Shown here one piece after another: positions 1 through 10,699 of a stretch of 64,000 nucleotides of DNA. The position numbers were made by a program, and so were the translations under genes. This stretch comes from Corynebacterium guangdongense. Lineage in GTDB: Bacteria > Actinomycetota > Actinomycetes > Mycobacteriales > Mycobacteriaceae. The stretch is from NCBI RefSeq assembly GCF_030408915.1, contig NZ_CP047654.1:2542001-2606000 (forward strand). Direction: 5' to 3'. Below the pieces are notes generated by a model. That model ran no database searches and was not told the DNA's origin. It saw nothing but the letters and a program-made list of their open reading frames with translations. How positions within the stretch are numbered: the first letter of the stretch is position 1; the number at the start of each line of letters is the position of its first letter.

Positions 1-75
1 ATCACTCCCCCGTCACTGGAGGACCTCTTCATTCGCCACTACGGGGACGCCTCCCGGCAGGAGGCCCGGCGATGA
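1..75 (+). CDS. ABC transporter ATP-binding protein, C-terminal fragment
   Basis: The frame is open from the first base and ends at a TGA at 73-75, giving 24 residues that include SLEDLFIRHYG. A C-terminus of the form SLEELFLRHY is typical of ATPases of drug or antibiotic ABC exporters. The stop overlaps the start of the permease gene (ATGA), so the two are translationally coupled and form one exporter. The nucleotide-binding domain lies outside the window, so the family call rests on the tail and the neighbour. Confidence 0.7.
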   Translation: MTPPSLEDLFIRHYGDASRQEARR

Positions 76-1676
76 CCGGAGATCTTTTTGCAGGCACCGG
101 CTGGCTACTGCGCCTCAATCTCCGCCTCGACCGCATCCAGATCCCCGCCTGGACGCTCGGCTTCCTCGTCCTGGTCTGGGCATCGGTGATCGCGATGCAG
201 GACGCCTACCCCGACAACGCCAGCCTGCAGGCCCGCGCCCTGCTGCTGAGCAATCCGGCGGCGATCATGATGACCGGCCCATTGTTCGACGCCGAAAACT
301 ACACGCTCGGGGCCGCCATCGCCAATGAGCTGATGCTCTACGTCATGGTCCCGGCCGCCGTCATGAGCGTGCTGATCATGACCCGGCACACTCGCGCAGA
401 TGAGCAGGCCGGGCGCACGGAAATGCTGCGCGCCCTGCCCGTCGGCCGCTTCGCACCACCGACCGCGGCGATGATCACCGTGACCATCGCCAACCTCCTG
501 GCCGGGGCCGCCGTGGCGGCGGGCCTGGCCATCCCCGGCGGGGCTGTGGCGGATTCCGTCGCCGCCGGCGTGGGCACCGCGATGGCGGGCATGGTGTTCG
601 CCGCCTTCACCGCGGTCGCCGCCCAGGTCTCCGACAACGCCGCCACCGTCCGCGGCATGGGACTCGGCGCCATCGCCGCGGCCTACATGGTCCGCGGGTT
701 CGGCGACGTCATCAACCACTCCGGCTCCTGGCTGTCCTGGTTCTCCCCCTTCGCCTGGGCACAGCAGATGCGCGCCTACGTCGACCTGCGCTGGTGGCCG
801 ATGCTCCTGGCGGTGGCCGCCACGCTGGTGCTAACCGCGCTGTCCGCCGCCCTCGCCCATCGACGCGATCTCGGCGCCGGGCTGCGGGCCACCCGACCCG
901 GCCCGGCCGCCGCACCCCGACGGCTGCTCTCACCGGCCGGCCTGGCCTGGCACCGGACCTCCGGGATGTTTCTGGGCTGGGGCGTCGGGCTGGGCGCGAT
1001 GGCCGTCGGGATGGGCTCCCTGGCGAACTCGCTGCAGGACATGATCGACCAGAATCCGGCGTTTCAGGACTGGGTCGAGTTTGACATGTCGGCCATCACG
1101 CAGTCCTTCGGGGCGCTGATTCTGTCCTTCCTCGCGCTCGGCCCGGCGGCACTCATCGTGGCCGGGATTCTGCGCCTGCGGGAGGAGGAGACCTCCACCC
1201 GCACCGAAATCACCCTGGTCTCCGGCAGCTCCCGGGCCGGTTACCTGCTGGGCTGGTCCGCGGTGGTGACGCTGCTGTCGCTGGTGCTCCTGGTGATTTT
1301 CGGCGCCACCACCGGCCTGGGCATGACCCTGGCGACGGGGGAGGCGGAATGGATCGGAGAGCTGACGCTCGCCTCCCTCGCCTATGTCCCGGCCGTCCTG
1401 GTCTTCGGCGGACTCGCGCTGGCCCTTTACGGCCTCGCGCCGCGCCGGGCCCCCCTGGCGTGGGCCGTGGTGGTGTGGGCCTCGATCGTCTCGATGCTCG
1501 GCGAACTCTTCAAACTTCCCGACTGGGCCCGGGGCCTCTCGCCGCTCTGGCACACCCCACTGATGCCGGGGCCAGAGCCGGAGCCGTGGACGCTGGCGCT
1601 GCTGACGGCGCTCGCCGTGGCGCTGGCCGTCCTCGGTGTGCTCGGCTTCCGCCGCCGCGACGCCGGACAGGCCTAA
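72..1676 (+). CDS. ABC exporter permease, polyketide/tetronasin-exporter type
   Basis: 534-residue membrane protein with about twelve hydrophobic segments in two halves. The first half (roughly residues 20-260) and the second (roughly 285-530) both look like ABC-2 type permease modules, the arrangement seen in actinobacterial 'exporter of polyketide antibiotics' permeases. The cytoplasmic stretch RHTRADEQAGRTEMLRALPV near residue 105 is characteristic of that family. It overlaps the ATPase upstream by four bases. Substrate is unknown; a hydrophobic drug or lipid is likely from the family. The gene ends convergently, overlapping the stop of the rhodanese-like gene by a few bases. Confidence 0.8.
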   Translation: MTGDLFAGTGWLLRLNLRLDRIQIPAWTLGFLVLVWASVIAMQDAYPDNASLQARALLLSNPAAIMMTGPLFDAENYTLGAAIANELMLYVMVPAAVMSVLIMTRHTRADEQAGRTEMLRALPVGRFAPPTAAMITVTIANLLAGAAVAAGLAIPGGAVADSVAAGVGTAMAGMVFAAFTAVAAQVSDNAATVRGMGLGAIAAAYMVRGFGDVINHSGSWLSWFSPFAWAQQMRAYVDLRWWPMLLAVAATLVLTALSAALAHRRDLGAGLRATRPGPAAAPRRLLSPAGLAWHRTSGMFLGWGVGLGAMAVGMGSLANSLQDMIDQNPAFQDWVEFDMSAITQSFGALILSFLALGPAALIVAGILRLREEETSTRTEITLVSGSSRAGYLLGWSAVVTLLSLVLLVIFGATTGLGMTLATGEAEWIGELTLASLAYVPAVLVFGGLALALYGLAPRRAPLAWAVVVWASIVSMLGELFKLPDWARGLSPLWHTPLMPGPEPEPWTLALLTALAVALAVLGVLGFRRRDAGQA

Positions 1677-2500
1677 CGCTCGACCGGGTTCTTCGGGTCA
1701 GCCGCCCACTGGGACCAGCCGCCTATGTAGTGGCGGACGCCGTGGACGCCGGCGATCTCCATCGCGGCCAACGCCTGGGAGGAGTGGTTGCCGGAGCCGG
1801 AGTAGACGATGACGTCGGCGCCGTCGGTGACGCCGACCTCGGCCAGCCGGGCGCGGATCTCCTCCGGGGTCCGGAAGGTGAAGTCCTCGTTCAGCAGCTC
1901 GGTGACCGGCAGATTGACCGCGCCCGGAATGTGCCCCGCCTTGAGGTCGAGGATCTCGCGCTCACCGGCGAAGCGGCGGCTGTCGCGGACGTCGAGCAGG
2001 ATGCCGTTGTGCGCGCGGACGTCGTCGATGGTCGCCGTCGGCATGCACCCGAGCCGGGCGGTCATGTCCGAGTCCGTGGCCGTGATGTTGCCGGGACCGC
2101 CGACGATCTTGTGACCGGCCTCCTCCCAGGCCTTCTGGCCGCCGTCGAGGATGCGGACGTCCTCGACGCCCGCCCAGCGCAGGGTCCACCAGGCCCGGGA
2201 AGCCCAGAGGCCGCGGCCGCCGTCGTAGACGATGACCGGGCGATCACTGCGCAGACCCCAGCCGTCGAAAGAGGCCTGCACGTAGGACAGCTCCGGCAGG
2301 GGGTTCCGGCCCGCGGTGGAGCCGGGCAGCCCCGCCAGGGATCGGGCGGGATCGCAGAAGTGCGCGGTCGGAATGTGCTCGGAATGGTAGTGGCGCAGCC
2401 CGCCCCCCTCGTCCTTCTCCCAGTGGGAGAACAGCACGACGGAACCCAGGCCCTGGTAGATCATCTCGTACAGTTCAGCGGGCGACACGGTAATCGACAT
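1673..2500 (-). CDS. Rhodanese-like sulfurtransferase with Ser in place of the catalytic Cys
   Basis: 275-residue tandem rhodanese protein resembling thiosulfate/3-mercaptopyruvate sulfurtransferases (SseA type). The N-terminal domain carries DGGRGLWASRAWW near residue 95. The C-terminal active-site loop reads VIVYSGSGNHSS where active enzymes have YCGSG, so the persulfide-forming cysteine is replaced by serine (codon TCC). The remaining cysteines lie elsewhere. I start at the ATG at 2500, because the longer frame adds 14 residues without any rhodanese similarity. It is the last gene of a four-gene minus-strand run with small gaps (DUF302, DUF4265, unknown, this). It may be a non-catalytic sulfur or anion binder. 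Confidence 0.8.
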   Translation of the reverse strand: MSITVSPAELYEMIYQGLGSVVLFSHWEKDEGGGLRHYHSEHIPTAHFCDPARSLAGLPGSTAGRNPLPELSYVQASFDGWGLRSDRPVIVYDGGRGLWASRAWWTLRWAGVEDVRILDGGQKAWEEAGHKIVGGPGNITATDSDMTARLGCMPTATIDDVRAHNGILLDVRDSRRFAGEREILDLKAGHIPGAVNLPVTELLNEDFTFRTPEEIRARLAEVGVTDGADVIVYSGSGNHSSQALAAMEIAGVHGVRHYIGGWSQWAADPKNPVER

Positions 2501-2548
2501 GAGACAGAGTCTAGGCCCAACACCGGGTCCCCGTCGGCACATCGGGGG

Positions 2549-2911
2549 TTATCCGTCGCCGGCGGGCTCCCCCGGCCAGGTGTTGGAGAAGTGCTTGAGG
2601 ACGGCCACCGCCGTGGCCACGTCAAAAGTCTCCGGGACCTCCCCGGTGACGGCCTTGACCGACCGCAGCAGCGCATCCGCGTTGGCCTGGGTCATGACGG
2701 GGAACCGCCAGAAGCGCAGGTTGATCAGCATCAGCTCCTGACGGGTGACGGTCTCCGGCAGGGAGCCCAGCGCGTCGACGACGGCCTGCACCAGCTGCGG
2801 GCGGGTCACGGGGTGCTTCGGGAGACCCGTCAACGGATCGGGGCCGCAGGTGCACCAGGGGATGCCGACGGTGGGCATGCTCCACACCCAGTCGGTGGAA
2901 ATCTCAGACAT
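2549..2911 (-). CDS. Conserved hypothetical protein
   Basis: 120 residues, soluble, with no signal peptide or membrane segment. The N-terminus contains a WCTCG motif near residue 20, which may be a metal or redox site. The remainder (residues 38-115) looks all-helical (TRPQLVQAVVDALGSLP, then FWRFPVMTQANADALL). I recognise no family with confidence. It starts six bases after the stop of the DUF4265 gene, so it is very likely co-transcribed and possibly translationally coupled. The next gene, the rhodanese-like protein, follows after 48 bases. Confidence 0.65.
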   Translation of the reverse strand: MSEISTDWVWSMPTVGIPWCTCGPDPLTGLPKHPVTRPQLVQAVVDALGSLPETVTRQELMLINLRFWRFPVMTQANADALLRSVKAVTGEVPETFDVATAVAVLKHFSNTWPGEPAGDG

Positions 2912-2917
2912 GGGCGG

Positions 2918-3331
2918 TCAGTCTAGTGCCCCTCCTGCGGTATAGCCGGGCGAGAGGTCGATCAGACCGGACTCGACGAGCCCCTCGAGCCAGGCGGTGA
3001 TGCCGTGGTACGGCCCGTCGGGGCCGACGCTCACCGCCAGTAAGCCGGCGGGGCCCTGCTCCACCCGACATCCCGCGTCCAGGAGGGGGCCGACGAGGTT
3101 GACGGGCCCGCTCGGCAGGATTCGCAGGGTGGAGTTGCCGCCGCGCACGACGACGGAATCCACGTGCCATTCGCCGTCGACCCGCACACAGTCCACGATG
3201 TCGCCGAGCGCCAGGTCAATGTCCGTGAAGGGGATGGAGGAAACGATGAAACGCCCCTCCCCCACCGGGCGCGCCCTCAATTCCTCAGTGTCGACGCCGG
3301 CGCGGTCGACGCGGGTGATGATACGGGTCAT
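2918..3331 (-). CDS. DUF4265-like protein
   Basis: 137 residues. The core RFIVSSIPFTDIDLALGDIVDCVRV, followed by a beta-rich segment with STLRI, resembles DUF4265 proteins, small soluble proteins of unknown role. The C-terminal third (GPYHGITAWLEGLVESGLIDLSPGY) may be a short helical add-on. It begins four bases after the DUF302 stop, so it belongs to the same operon. The family assignment is from pattern recognition, not a profile search. Confidence 0.6.
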   Translation of the reverse strand: MTRIITRVDRAGVDTEELRARPVGEGRFIVSSIPFTDIDLALGDIVDCVRVDGEWHVDSVVVRGGNSTLRILPSGPVNLVGPLLDAGCRVEQGPAGLLAVSVGPDGPYHGITAWLEGLVESGLIDLSPGYTAGGALD

Positions 3332-3335
3332 GCAG

Positions 3336-3734
3336 TTATCCGGACAGCGAGTTCAACGCGCCGACCAGCGCCTCCTGGACGGAGTCGGCGGTGGAGGCCA
3401 GCTCCCCGGTACCGACCAGGCTGAGGAGGGTGCGGGGGTCGATCGCCTCCACGATGACCTCGTCCGCATTGTCCGGATTCGTGCGCACCACGACGTTGCA
3501 TGGCAGTAGCGAGCCGATGCTCGGCTCCTGCGTGATGGCCTGGTGCGCGAACCCTGGCATGCATGCACCCAGGATGAGGTAGTCCTCGATGTCGACGTCG
3601 AGCTTCTTCTTGAGGGTCGCGGTCATGTCGATCTCGGAGACGACGCCCATGCCCTGGTCGGCGAGGGCGGCGCGGGTGCGCTCGACGGCGTCGGCGAAGT
3701 CGGTGGTCAAGGTAACGGATGTGGTCAGTGCCAT
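3336..3734 (-). CDS. DUF302 family protein
   Basis: 132 residues. The pattern FADAVERTRAALADQGMGVVSEIDMTATLKKKL, then YLILGACMPGFAHQAI, PCNVVV and a closing IDP segment, is the classical DUF302 fold (a TATA-box-binding-like beta-alpha protein). The role of the family is unsettled; it often sits beside sulfur and redox genes. I chose the ATG at 3734 because AAGGAAAC lies just upstream and the fold begins there. First gene of the four-gene minus-strand operon, divergent from the M20 peptidase gene. Confidence 0.85.
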   Translation of the reverse strand: MALTTSVTLTTDFADAVERTRAALADQGMGVVSEIDMTATLKKKLDVDIEDYLILGACMPGFAHQAITQEPSIGSLLPCNVVVRTNPDNADEVIVEAIDPRTLLSLVGTGELASTADSVQEALVGALNSLSG

Positions 3735-3840
3735 GGCTGTTTCCTTACTCCTTGTCGTGCCCCGGCCAGTCACCGGGACTGCGCTTTCCAGCCTATCGCG
3801 CCGTCGGCTCGGGGCAGCGGGATTTCGCTAACCTTGTGCC

Positions 3841-4905
3841 ATGACCGAGCTGCTCTCCGCCACCATTGAACTGACCTCCCGTCTCGTCGCCATCCCGAGC
3901 GTGACCGGCGACCACCACGGCCAGGCCGCGGTCCAGGACACCTGCCTCAACTACCTCAGTCGCCACGACCTCGAGGTGACCACGTCCCGCGAGGGCCGCC
4001 CGTGGTCGCTCGTTCGCACGCCGAAGGAGCCGGCACTCCTCTTCGTCTGCCACACCGACACCGTGCCGGTCGGCGAGGTCAACGACTGGACGCGGAACCC
4101 GCACAGCGGAGTGGCCGACGGGGACGTCATCCACGGGCGTGGCAGCGTCGACATGAAGGGCGGGCTCGCCGCCGCCGTCACCACGCTCGCCGACGCCGCC
4201 GCCCGGGATCTCGGGGTGGCGCTGCTGATGACCGCCGACGAGGAGATCGGCGGGGTCGGCGCCGCCGAGGTGGCCAGCAGTCTCTCCCTCGGATTCACCC
4301 CGCAGCTGGTCGTCGTTCCCGAGGCGACCGACAACGTTTACTCCCGGGGACACCGGGGCGCGGCGTGGTTCGACGTCACCGCCCACGGTCGCTCCGCGCA
4401 CGGTTCGACGCCTGCGGCGGGAATCAACGCGATCACGCTTCTCTCGGAGAAGGTCATTTCGCGTCTCGGGACCGCGCCACTTTCCGAGGACGAGTACCTC
4501 GGCTCCGACACGATCAACCTCGGAATGATCTCCGGCGGGCAGGCGCCGAACATCGTCCCGGACCACGCGGAGCTGACGCTGGACTGTCGCACCGTCAACG
4601 GCGGCGGTGCGCTGCGTGCCTGGCTGGACGCCCTGGGACCCGAGTTCAGCGTGCGGCAGCGTTTCGACCTGCCCGCGCTGAACACGGAGACCGTGCCCGG
4701 GGTCATGGAGCAGTTCCCGGCGTCCGGGCCGGCGACCTACTTCACCGACGCGGCCGTCATCCAGGAACTGGTCGGCGGCGCCCCCACCATCATCTGGGGT
4801 CCGGGCCACCCGGATCAGATGCACACCGTCGACGAGGTCATGCATGTCGATTCGCTGGCGCAGGCGCTGCGCAACTTCCGGACGGTGGCGCAGGCGCTGG
4901 GGTAG
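3841..4905 (+). CDS. M20 family metallopeptidase (DapE/ArgE-like)
   Basis: 354-residue zinc aminoacylase or deacylase. Visible metal-site motifs: CHTDTVPVG near residue 71, GRGSVDMKGG near residue 101 (bridging Asp) and ADEEIGGVG near residue 130 (catalytic Glu). A dimerisation-domain signature, RGAAWFDVTAHGRSAHGSTP, starts near residue 168, and the last zinc-binding His is in GPGHPDQMHTVDE. Length is slightly below a typical DapE (about 370). The window gives no lysine-pathway neighbours, so the substrate could be an N-acyl amino acid or peptide rather than succinyl-DAP. A -10-like TAACCT stands six bases before the ATG, implying a leaderless mRNA. Confidence 0.8.
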   Translation: MTELLSATIELTSRLVAIPSVTGDHHGQAAVQDTCLNYLSRHDLEVTTSREGRPWSLVRTPKEPALLFVCHTDTVPVGEVNDWTRNPHSGVADGDVIHGRGSVDMKGGLAAAVTTLADAAARDLGVALLMTADEEIGGVGAAEVASSLSLGFTPQLVVVPEATDNVYSRGHRGAAWFDVTAHGRSAHGSTPAAGINAITLLSEKVISRLGTAPLSEDEYLGSDTINLGMISGGQAPNIVPDHAELTLDCRTVNGGGALRAWLDALGPEFSVRQRFDLPALNTETVPGVMEQFPASGPATYFTDAAVIQELVGGAPTIIWGPGHPDQMHTVDEVMHVDSLAQALRNFRTVAQALG

Positions 4906-4931
4906 CCGTCGGCAGGCTCAGTCGGAAAAGC

Positions 4932-4969
4932 CGGGGGCGCCGAAAGGCATGGACCTTCCGGCGCCCCCG
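4932..4969. terminator. Bidirectional terminator hairpin between M20 gene and clpB
   Basis: 16-bp inverted repeat (CGGGGGCGCCGAAAGG / CCTTCCGGCGCCCCCG) with one mismatch and a six-base loop, placed between two convergent genes. There is no U-tract in either direction, as is common for GC-rich actinobacterial terminators. Confidence 0.7.
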
Positions 4970-4981
4970 TGGCGGAATCAG

Positions 4982-7546
<2,565 letters not shown>

Positions 7547-7589
7547 ATGCTGGTCCTCTCTTCCTACTTCATGGTTTGTCACCCAGTAC

Positions 7590-7615
7590 AACGCACCAGA
7601 AGTTGAGTCTGTTCC
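7590..7615 (-). promoter_or_regulatory. Candidate SigH promoter of clpB
   Basis: On the minus strand GGAA (7612-7615) is followed after 19 bases by GTT (7590-7592). This matches the GGAA-N16-21-GTT signature of the stress sigma factor SigH of corynebacteria and mycobacteria. The -35 element lies inside the proximal HspR operator, so repression and stress activation would compete directly. The same 19-base spacing occurs upstream of dnaK. Confidence 0.6.
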
Positions 7616-7622
7616 ACTCAAC
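7602..7622. promoter_or_regulatory. HspR operator (HAIR element), clpB proximal
   Basis: GTTGAGT-N7-ACTCAAC, matching the HAIR consensus CTTGAGT-N7-ACTCAAG at all but the outermost base of each arm. It is the expected binding site of the HspR repressor encoded at 16833-17306. Confidence 0.9.
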
Positions 7623-7631
7623 CCGAAAAAA

Positions 7632-7652
7632 CTTTAGTCGCGTGCACTCAAG
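7632..7652. promoter_or_regulatory. HspR operator (HAIR element), clpB distal
   Basis: CTTTAGT-N7-ACTCAAG, one mismatch to the HAIR consensus, starting 30 bases from the start of the proximal element, about three helical turns, so two HspR dimers could bind on one face of the DNA. Confidence 0.85.
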
Positions 7653-7774
7653 TTGACTTCCATTCTAGGCGGATGCCCGGCCGCCCGCAGTAGCCCGAAG
7701 GGCGGGGACGACCGGCCCCGGCCTGCGAACTTCACGTCCGGCCCGCGCGCCGCGACCGGCCCGCCCACCATCCG

Positions 7775-9223
7775 CTAGTCGAGGCTGTCCACCACAACCT
7801 CACGGGTCCCGGCCGGCCGGGTGATGAAGAAGGACAGGGCGACGGCCACGAGGCTGACCACGGCGGCGACCAGGAATGCCCGGGCGGTGCCGTCGGCCAT
7901 GGCGGCCCGGTTTCCTCCCCCCGCGACGTTGATATAGGAGAACACCGCGATCAGCACGGCGGTGCCCGCCGCCCCCGCGAGCTGAAGCAGGGTGTTCATG
8001 ATCGCCGAGCCGTGACTGTAGAGGTCGGCGGACAGGGATCCGAGGGAGTTCGTCATCAGCGGTGTGAGCACCATCGCCAGGGCGACCGAGAGAACGGCGA
8101 ACATCCACACGACGGTGCCGATCGCGGTGTTCTCGTCGATGGTCGACAGCCAGAACAGCGACGCGGACATGATGATCGTGCCGGTGATGATCAGCGGGCG
8201 CGGACCGACGCGGTCATAGAGGGCGCCGGCGATCGGCGAGAGCACGGTCTCGACCAGGCCACCGGGCAGGTTGACCATCCCGGCCGCCAGCGCGGTCGCC
8301 AACAGCGCGCCCTGCAGGTACATCGGCAGCAGGTTGACGACGCCGAAGAGGGCGAACTGGATGGTGACCATGGCGGCCAAGCCGAAGCTGAAGTTCCGGA
8401 CGCCGAAGGGCCCGAGGTCGAGCAGCGCCCGCCCCTTTTTGCCCATGGCGATCTGGCGCCAGATAAAGAGCACCAGCGAGAGGACTCCGACGAGGGCCGC
8501 GGCGACGACGATCAGCGCGCCACGGCCACCGTCGAGGACGATGCCGATCGAGCTCAAACCGTAGATGAGGCCGCCGAAGGCCAGCGCCGAGAGCAACACG
8601 GAGATCAGGTCCAGCGGCGTGGCCTTGAGCTCACCGACGTTGCCCAGCTTCCAGGCGCCGATCACCCCGGCCGCGGCGATGCCCGGGACGAGCACCCAGA
8701 AGATGAGGTGCCAGGAGCCGATGGTCATCATCAGGCCCGCGAAACTCGGCCCCAGCGCCGGGCCGACGGCCATGACCACGGAGATGACGCCCATGATCGA
8801 ACCGCGGCGTCGCGAGGGGACCACCGTCATCACGACGGTCAGGAGCAGTGGCATCATCACGGCCGTCCCCATCGCCTGGAAGACCCTGCCCAGGAGCATG
8901 ACCCAGAACGCCGGCGAGACCGCCGCCAGCACCGTGCCGAGAAAGAACACGATGACCGCGAAGAGATAGACGGCGCGCGTCGTGAAGCGATCCAGGATCC
9001 AGCCGGTGGTCGGCATCATGATCGCCATCGTCAGCATCACGCCGGTCAGCAACCACTGGGCGATCGCCGCGGTGACGTCGAACTCCGCCATGATGTGCGG
9101 CAGCGCGACCGAGAGCGAGGTCTCGTTGATCATCATCACGAAGGAGGTGAGCACCAGCACGACGAGGGCCATGACGACCTCGCCGGACAGGCGGTCGGCG
9201 GGGCGGTTATCGGGAGTCGACAA
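7775..9223 (-). CDS. MFS multidrug transporter, DHA2 type
   Basis: 482 residues with about 14 predicted membrane segments, the DHA2 (14-TMS) drug:H+ antiporter arrangement. Visible features: INETSLSVALPHIMAEF in TM1, WLLTGVMLTMAIMMPTTGWI (TM2), the loop-2 region DRFTTRAVY and a motif-C-like VGPALGPSFAG. Efflux of drugs or dyes is inferred from the family; the substrate is unknown. The start is a TTG at 9221-9223 preceded by AAGGAAAA; no ATG or GTG fits. It has its own promoter and an untranslated leader containing a hairpin. Confidence 0.85.
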   Translation of the reverse strand: MSTPDNRPADRLSGEVVMALVVLVLTSFVMMINETSLSVALPHIMAEFDVTAAIAQWLLTGVMLTMAIMMPTTGWILDRFTTRAVYLFAVIVFFLGTVLAAVSPAFWVMLLGRVFQAMGTAVMMPLLLTVVMTVVPSRRRGSIMGVISVVMAVGPALGPSFAGLMMTIGSWHLIFWVLVPGIAAAGVIGAWKLGNVGELKATPLDLISVLLSALAFGGLIYGLSSIGIVLDGGRGALIVVAAALVGVLSLVLFIWRQIAMGKKGRALLDLGPFGVRNFSFGLAAMVTIQFALFGVVNLLPMYLQGALLATALAAGMVNLPGGLVETVLSPIAGALYDRVGPRPLIITGTIIMSASLFWLSTIDENTAIGTVVWMFAVLSVALAMVLTPLMTNSLGSLSADLYSHGSAIMNTLLQLAGAAGTAVLIAVFSYINVAGGGNRAAMADGTARAFLVAAVVSLVAVALSFFITRPAGTREVVVDSLD

Positions 9224-9275
9224 GGGTGTTTTCCTTCCACGTGACGCCTCCCGCGGGGGCGGAAAGCAACGAGGG

Positions 9276-9296
9276 CCACCGGCTCTGGGCCGGTGG
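9276..9296 (-). promoter_or_regulatory. Leader hairpin of the MFS transporter
   Basis: Perfect 7-bp inverted repeat CCACCGG / CCGGTGG with a seven-base loop, between the predicted transcription start and the TTG start codon of the transporter. No T-run follows. It could be a regulator binding site or an mRNA structure, and I cannot separate these by eye. Confidence 0.45.
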
Positions 9297-9307
9297 TCAC
9301 CGTCGCA

Positions 9308-9335
9308 ATACTACTGGGGGGTGGGGCGGTGTCAA
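9308..9335 (-). promoter_or_regulatory. SigA-type promoter of the MFS transporter
   Basis: TTGACA (9330-9335) and TAGTAT (9308-9313) on the minus strand with a 16-base spacer. The -35 box overlaps the stop codon of the upstream gltS-like gene, so the transporter can be transcribed separately. Confidence 0.65.
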
Positions 9336-10699
9336 TCGTCCGCCAGGGTGGTGGCGGAGGGCCGCCCCTCCCGGACCGGAACCCACTTCAGGAAGAAGGC
9401 CGCGCCCATCACGACGACGGCGATGATGAGCGCGGTCCAGCCGAACCCGGCGGTGAAGCCGGCCAGGACAGCGATCGGCGCGAAGATGGTCATGGCGATC
9501 TCGAAGGGGGCGAAGCCGACGTAGGCCAGGCCGTACTCGTTGAGCGTGCCGGACTTCTGCTTCGGGTCGACCATCTTCAGCAGGGCGATGCCCGTGGCGA
9601 CGGCGGCGGTGCCCCAGCCCCAGGAGAAGATGCCGCGCTCGAGCCAGTTCCTGCCGAAGAACACGGGCGAGACAACCAGCAGGAAGATGACGCAGAAGAC
9701 GACGCCGAGGACGAAGAGGACGAGCAGCTCCACCCAGTAGCTGACGATGGCGGCCGGGACGATGGAGGCGATGCCGAAGGCGATGAGGTAGTCGGTGGCG
9801 GCGCCGGAGATCGAGCCGATCGTCGGCTTGTCCAGGTAATCCGGGCGCTTGGTGACGCCGAGAATGACCCGGCCGAGGAGGCCGATGACGAAGCTCATGG
9901 CGAACAGCGGGATGGACACGCTGGGGAAGAGGTCGTTGACCAGGCCGTTGACGAGGTAGGCCACCAGCACAGTGAAGACGACCACGCCAATATGCAGCGC
10001 CATCGGTTCGATCGAGGAGGGATTGGTGGTGGCGCGTCCGATGGAGGGGCGCTCCTCGAGGTTTTTGATGTAGCCGGTGCGCATGTCGTCGGGGAGCTCC
10101 CCGTCGGTGAAACCGGATGCCCGGCCGGTGCGCATGCCCCAGTTGGCCACGATGATGCCGCCGACGATGGCGGCCAGGGTGCCGACGGTGGCGGCGGTGA
10201 AGCCCAGGGAGCTGGCCCCGGCGGCGTCGGCCGCCTCCAGGGAGGAACCGACCGCCGCGGCGGTGCCGAAGCCACCGACGAAACCGACCGGCAGCATCAT
10301 GCCGAACCAGTCCTCGGTGCCGAAGACCGGCTTGAAGAAGTACACGCCCAGCAGGACGAACAGGCCCCACTGCCCCATGAACATGCCGGTGGAGTAGCTC
10401 CACATGTTGCGCGCGCCCTTGGTCACGGTGCCGCCGAGCTCCATGGAATACGCCATGGAGGCGAACACGATGGCGATCAGGATGGTCGTGTAGGTGCCGA
10501 TCCGGTCGGAGAAGCCGATCCAGCCGAGCACCTCCGGGCCGAACGCGAGGCCCAGCAGGCCGGCGGTGATCGAGGCCGGGAGCAGGAGCTGCTGGAAGAT
10601 CCTGACGCGGTTGCGGAGGAAGTTGCCGATGATCATCAGCAGGGAAATCCAGCCGACGTCGATGAGCATGTTGTACGGCGTGTACTCCACGCGAAACAC
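9332..10699 (-). CDS. GltS-type sodium/glutamate symporter family protein
   Basis: 455 residues, about 12 hydrophobic segments. It has the two-repeat GltS layout with glycine/alanine-rich reentrant loops: GFVGGFGTAAAVGSSLEAA near residue 142 and the counterpart GSISGAATDYLIAFGIASIV near residue 293. The protein should import a dicarboxylic amino acid with sodium, but the loop between residues 195 and 225 (DDMRTGYIKNLEERPSIG) is longer than in E. coli GltS and the substrate may differ. The start is a GTG at 10697-10699. Direct repeats of GATAAGTA precede it. Confidence 0.8.
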   Translation of the reverse strand: MFRVEYTPYNMLIDVGWISLLMIIGNFLRNRVRIFQQLLLPASITAGLLGLAFGPEVLGWIGFSDRIGTYTTILIAIVFASMAYSMELGGTVTKGARNMWSYSTGMFMGQWGLFVLLGVYFFKPVFGTEDWFGMMLPVGFVGGFGTAAAVGSSLEAADAAGASSLGFTAATVGTLAAIVGGIIVANWGMRTGRASGFTDGELPDDMRTGYIKNLEERPSIGRATTNPSSIEPMALHIGVVVFTVLVAYLVNGLVNDLFPSVSIPLFAMSFVIGLLGRVILGVTKRPDYLDKPTIGSISGAATDYLIAFGIASIVPAAIVSYWVELLVLFVLGVVFCVIFLLVVSPVFFGRNWLERGIFSWGWGTAAVATGIALLKMVDPKQKSGTLNEYGLAYVGFAPFEIAMTIFAPIAVLAGFTAGFGWTALIIAVVVMGAAFFLKWVPVREGRPSATTLADD

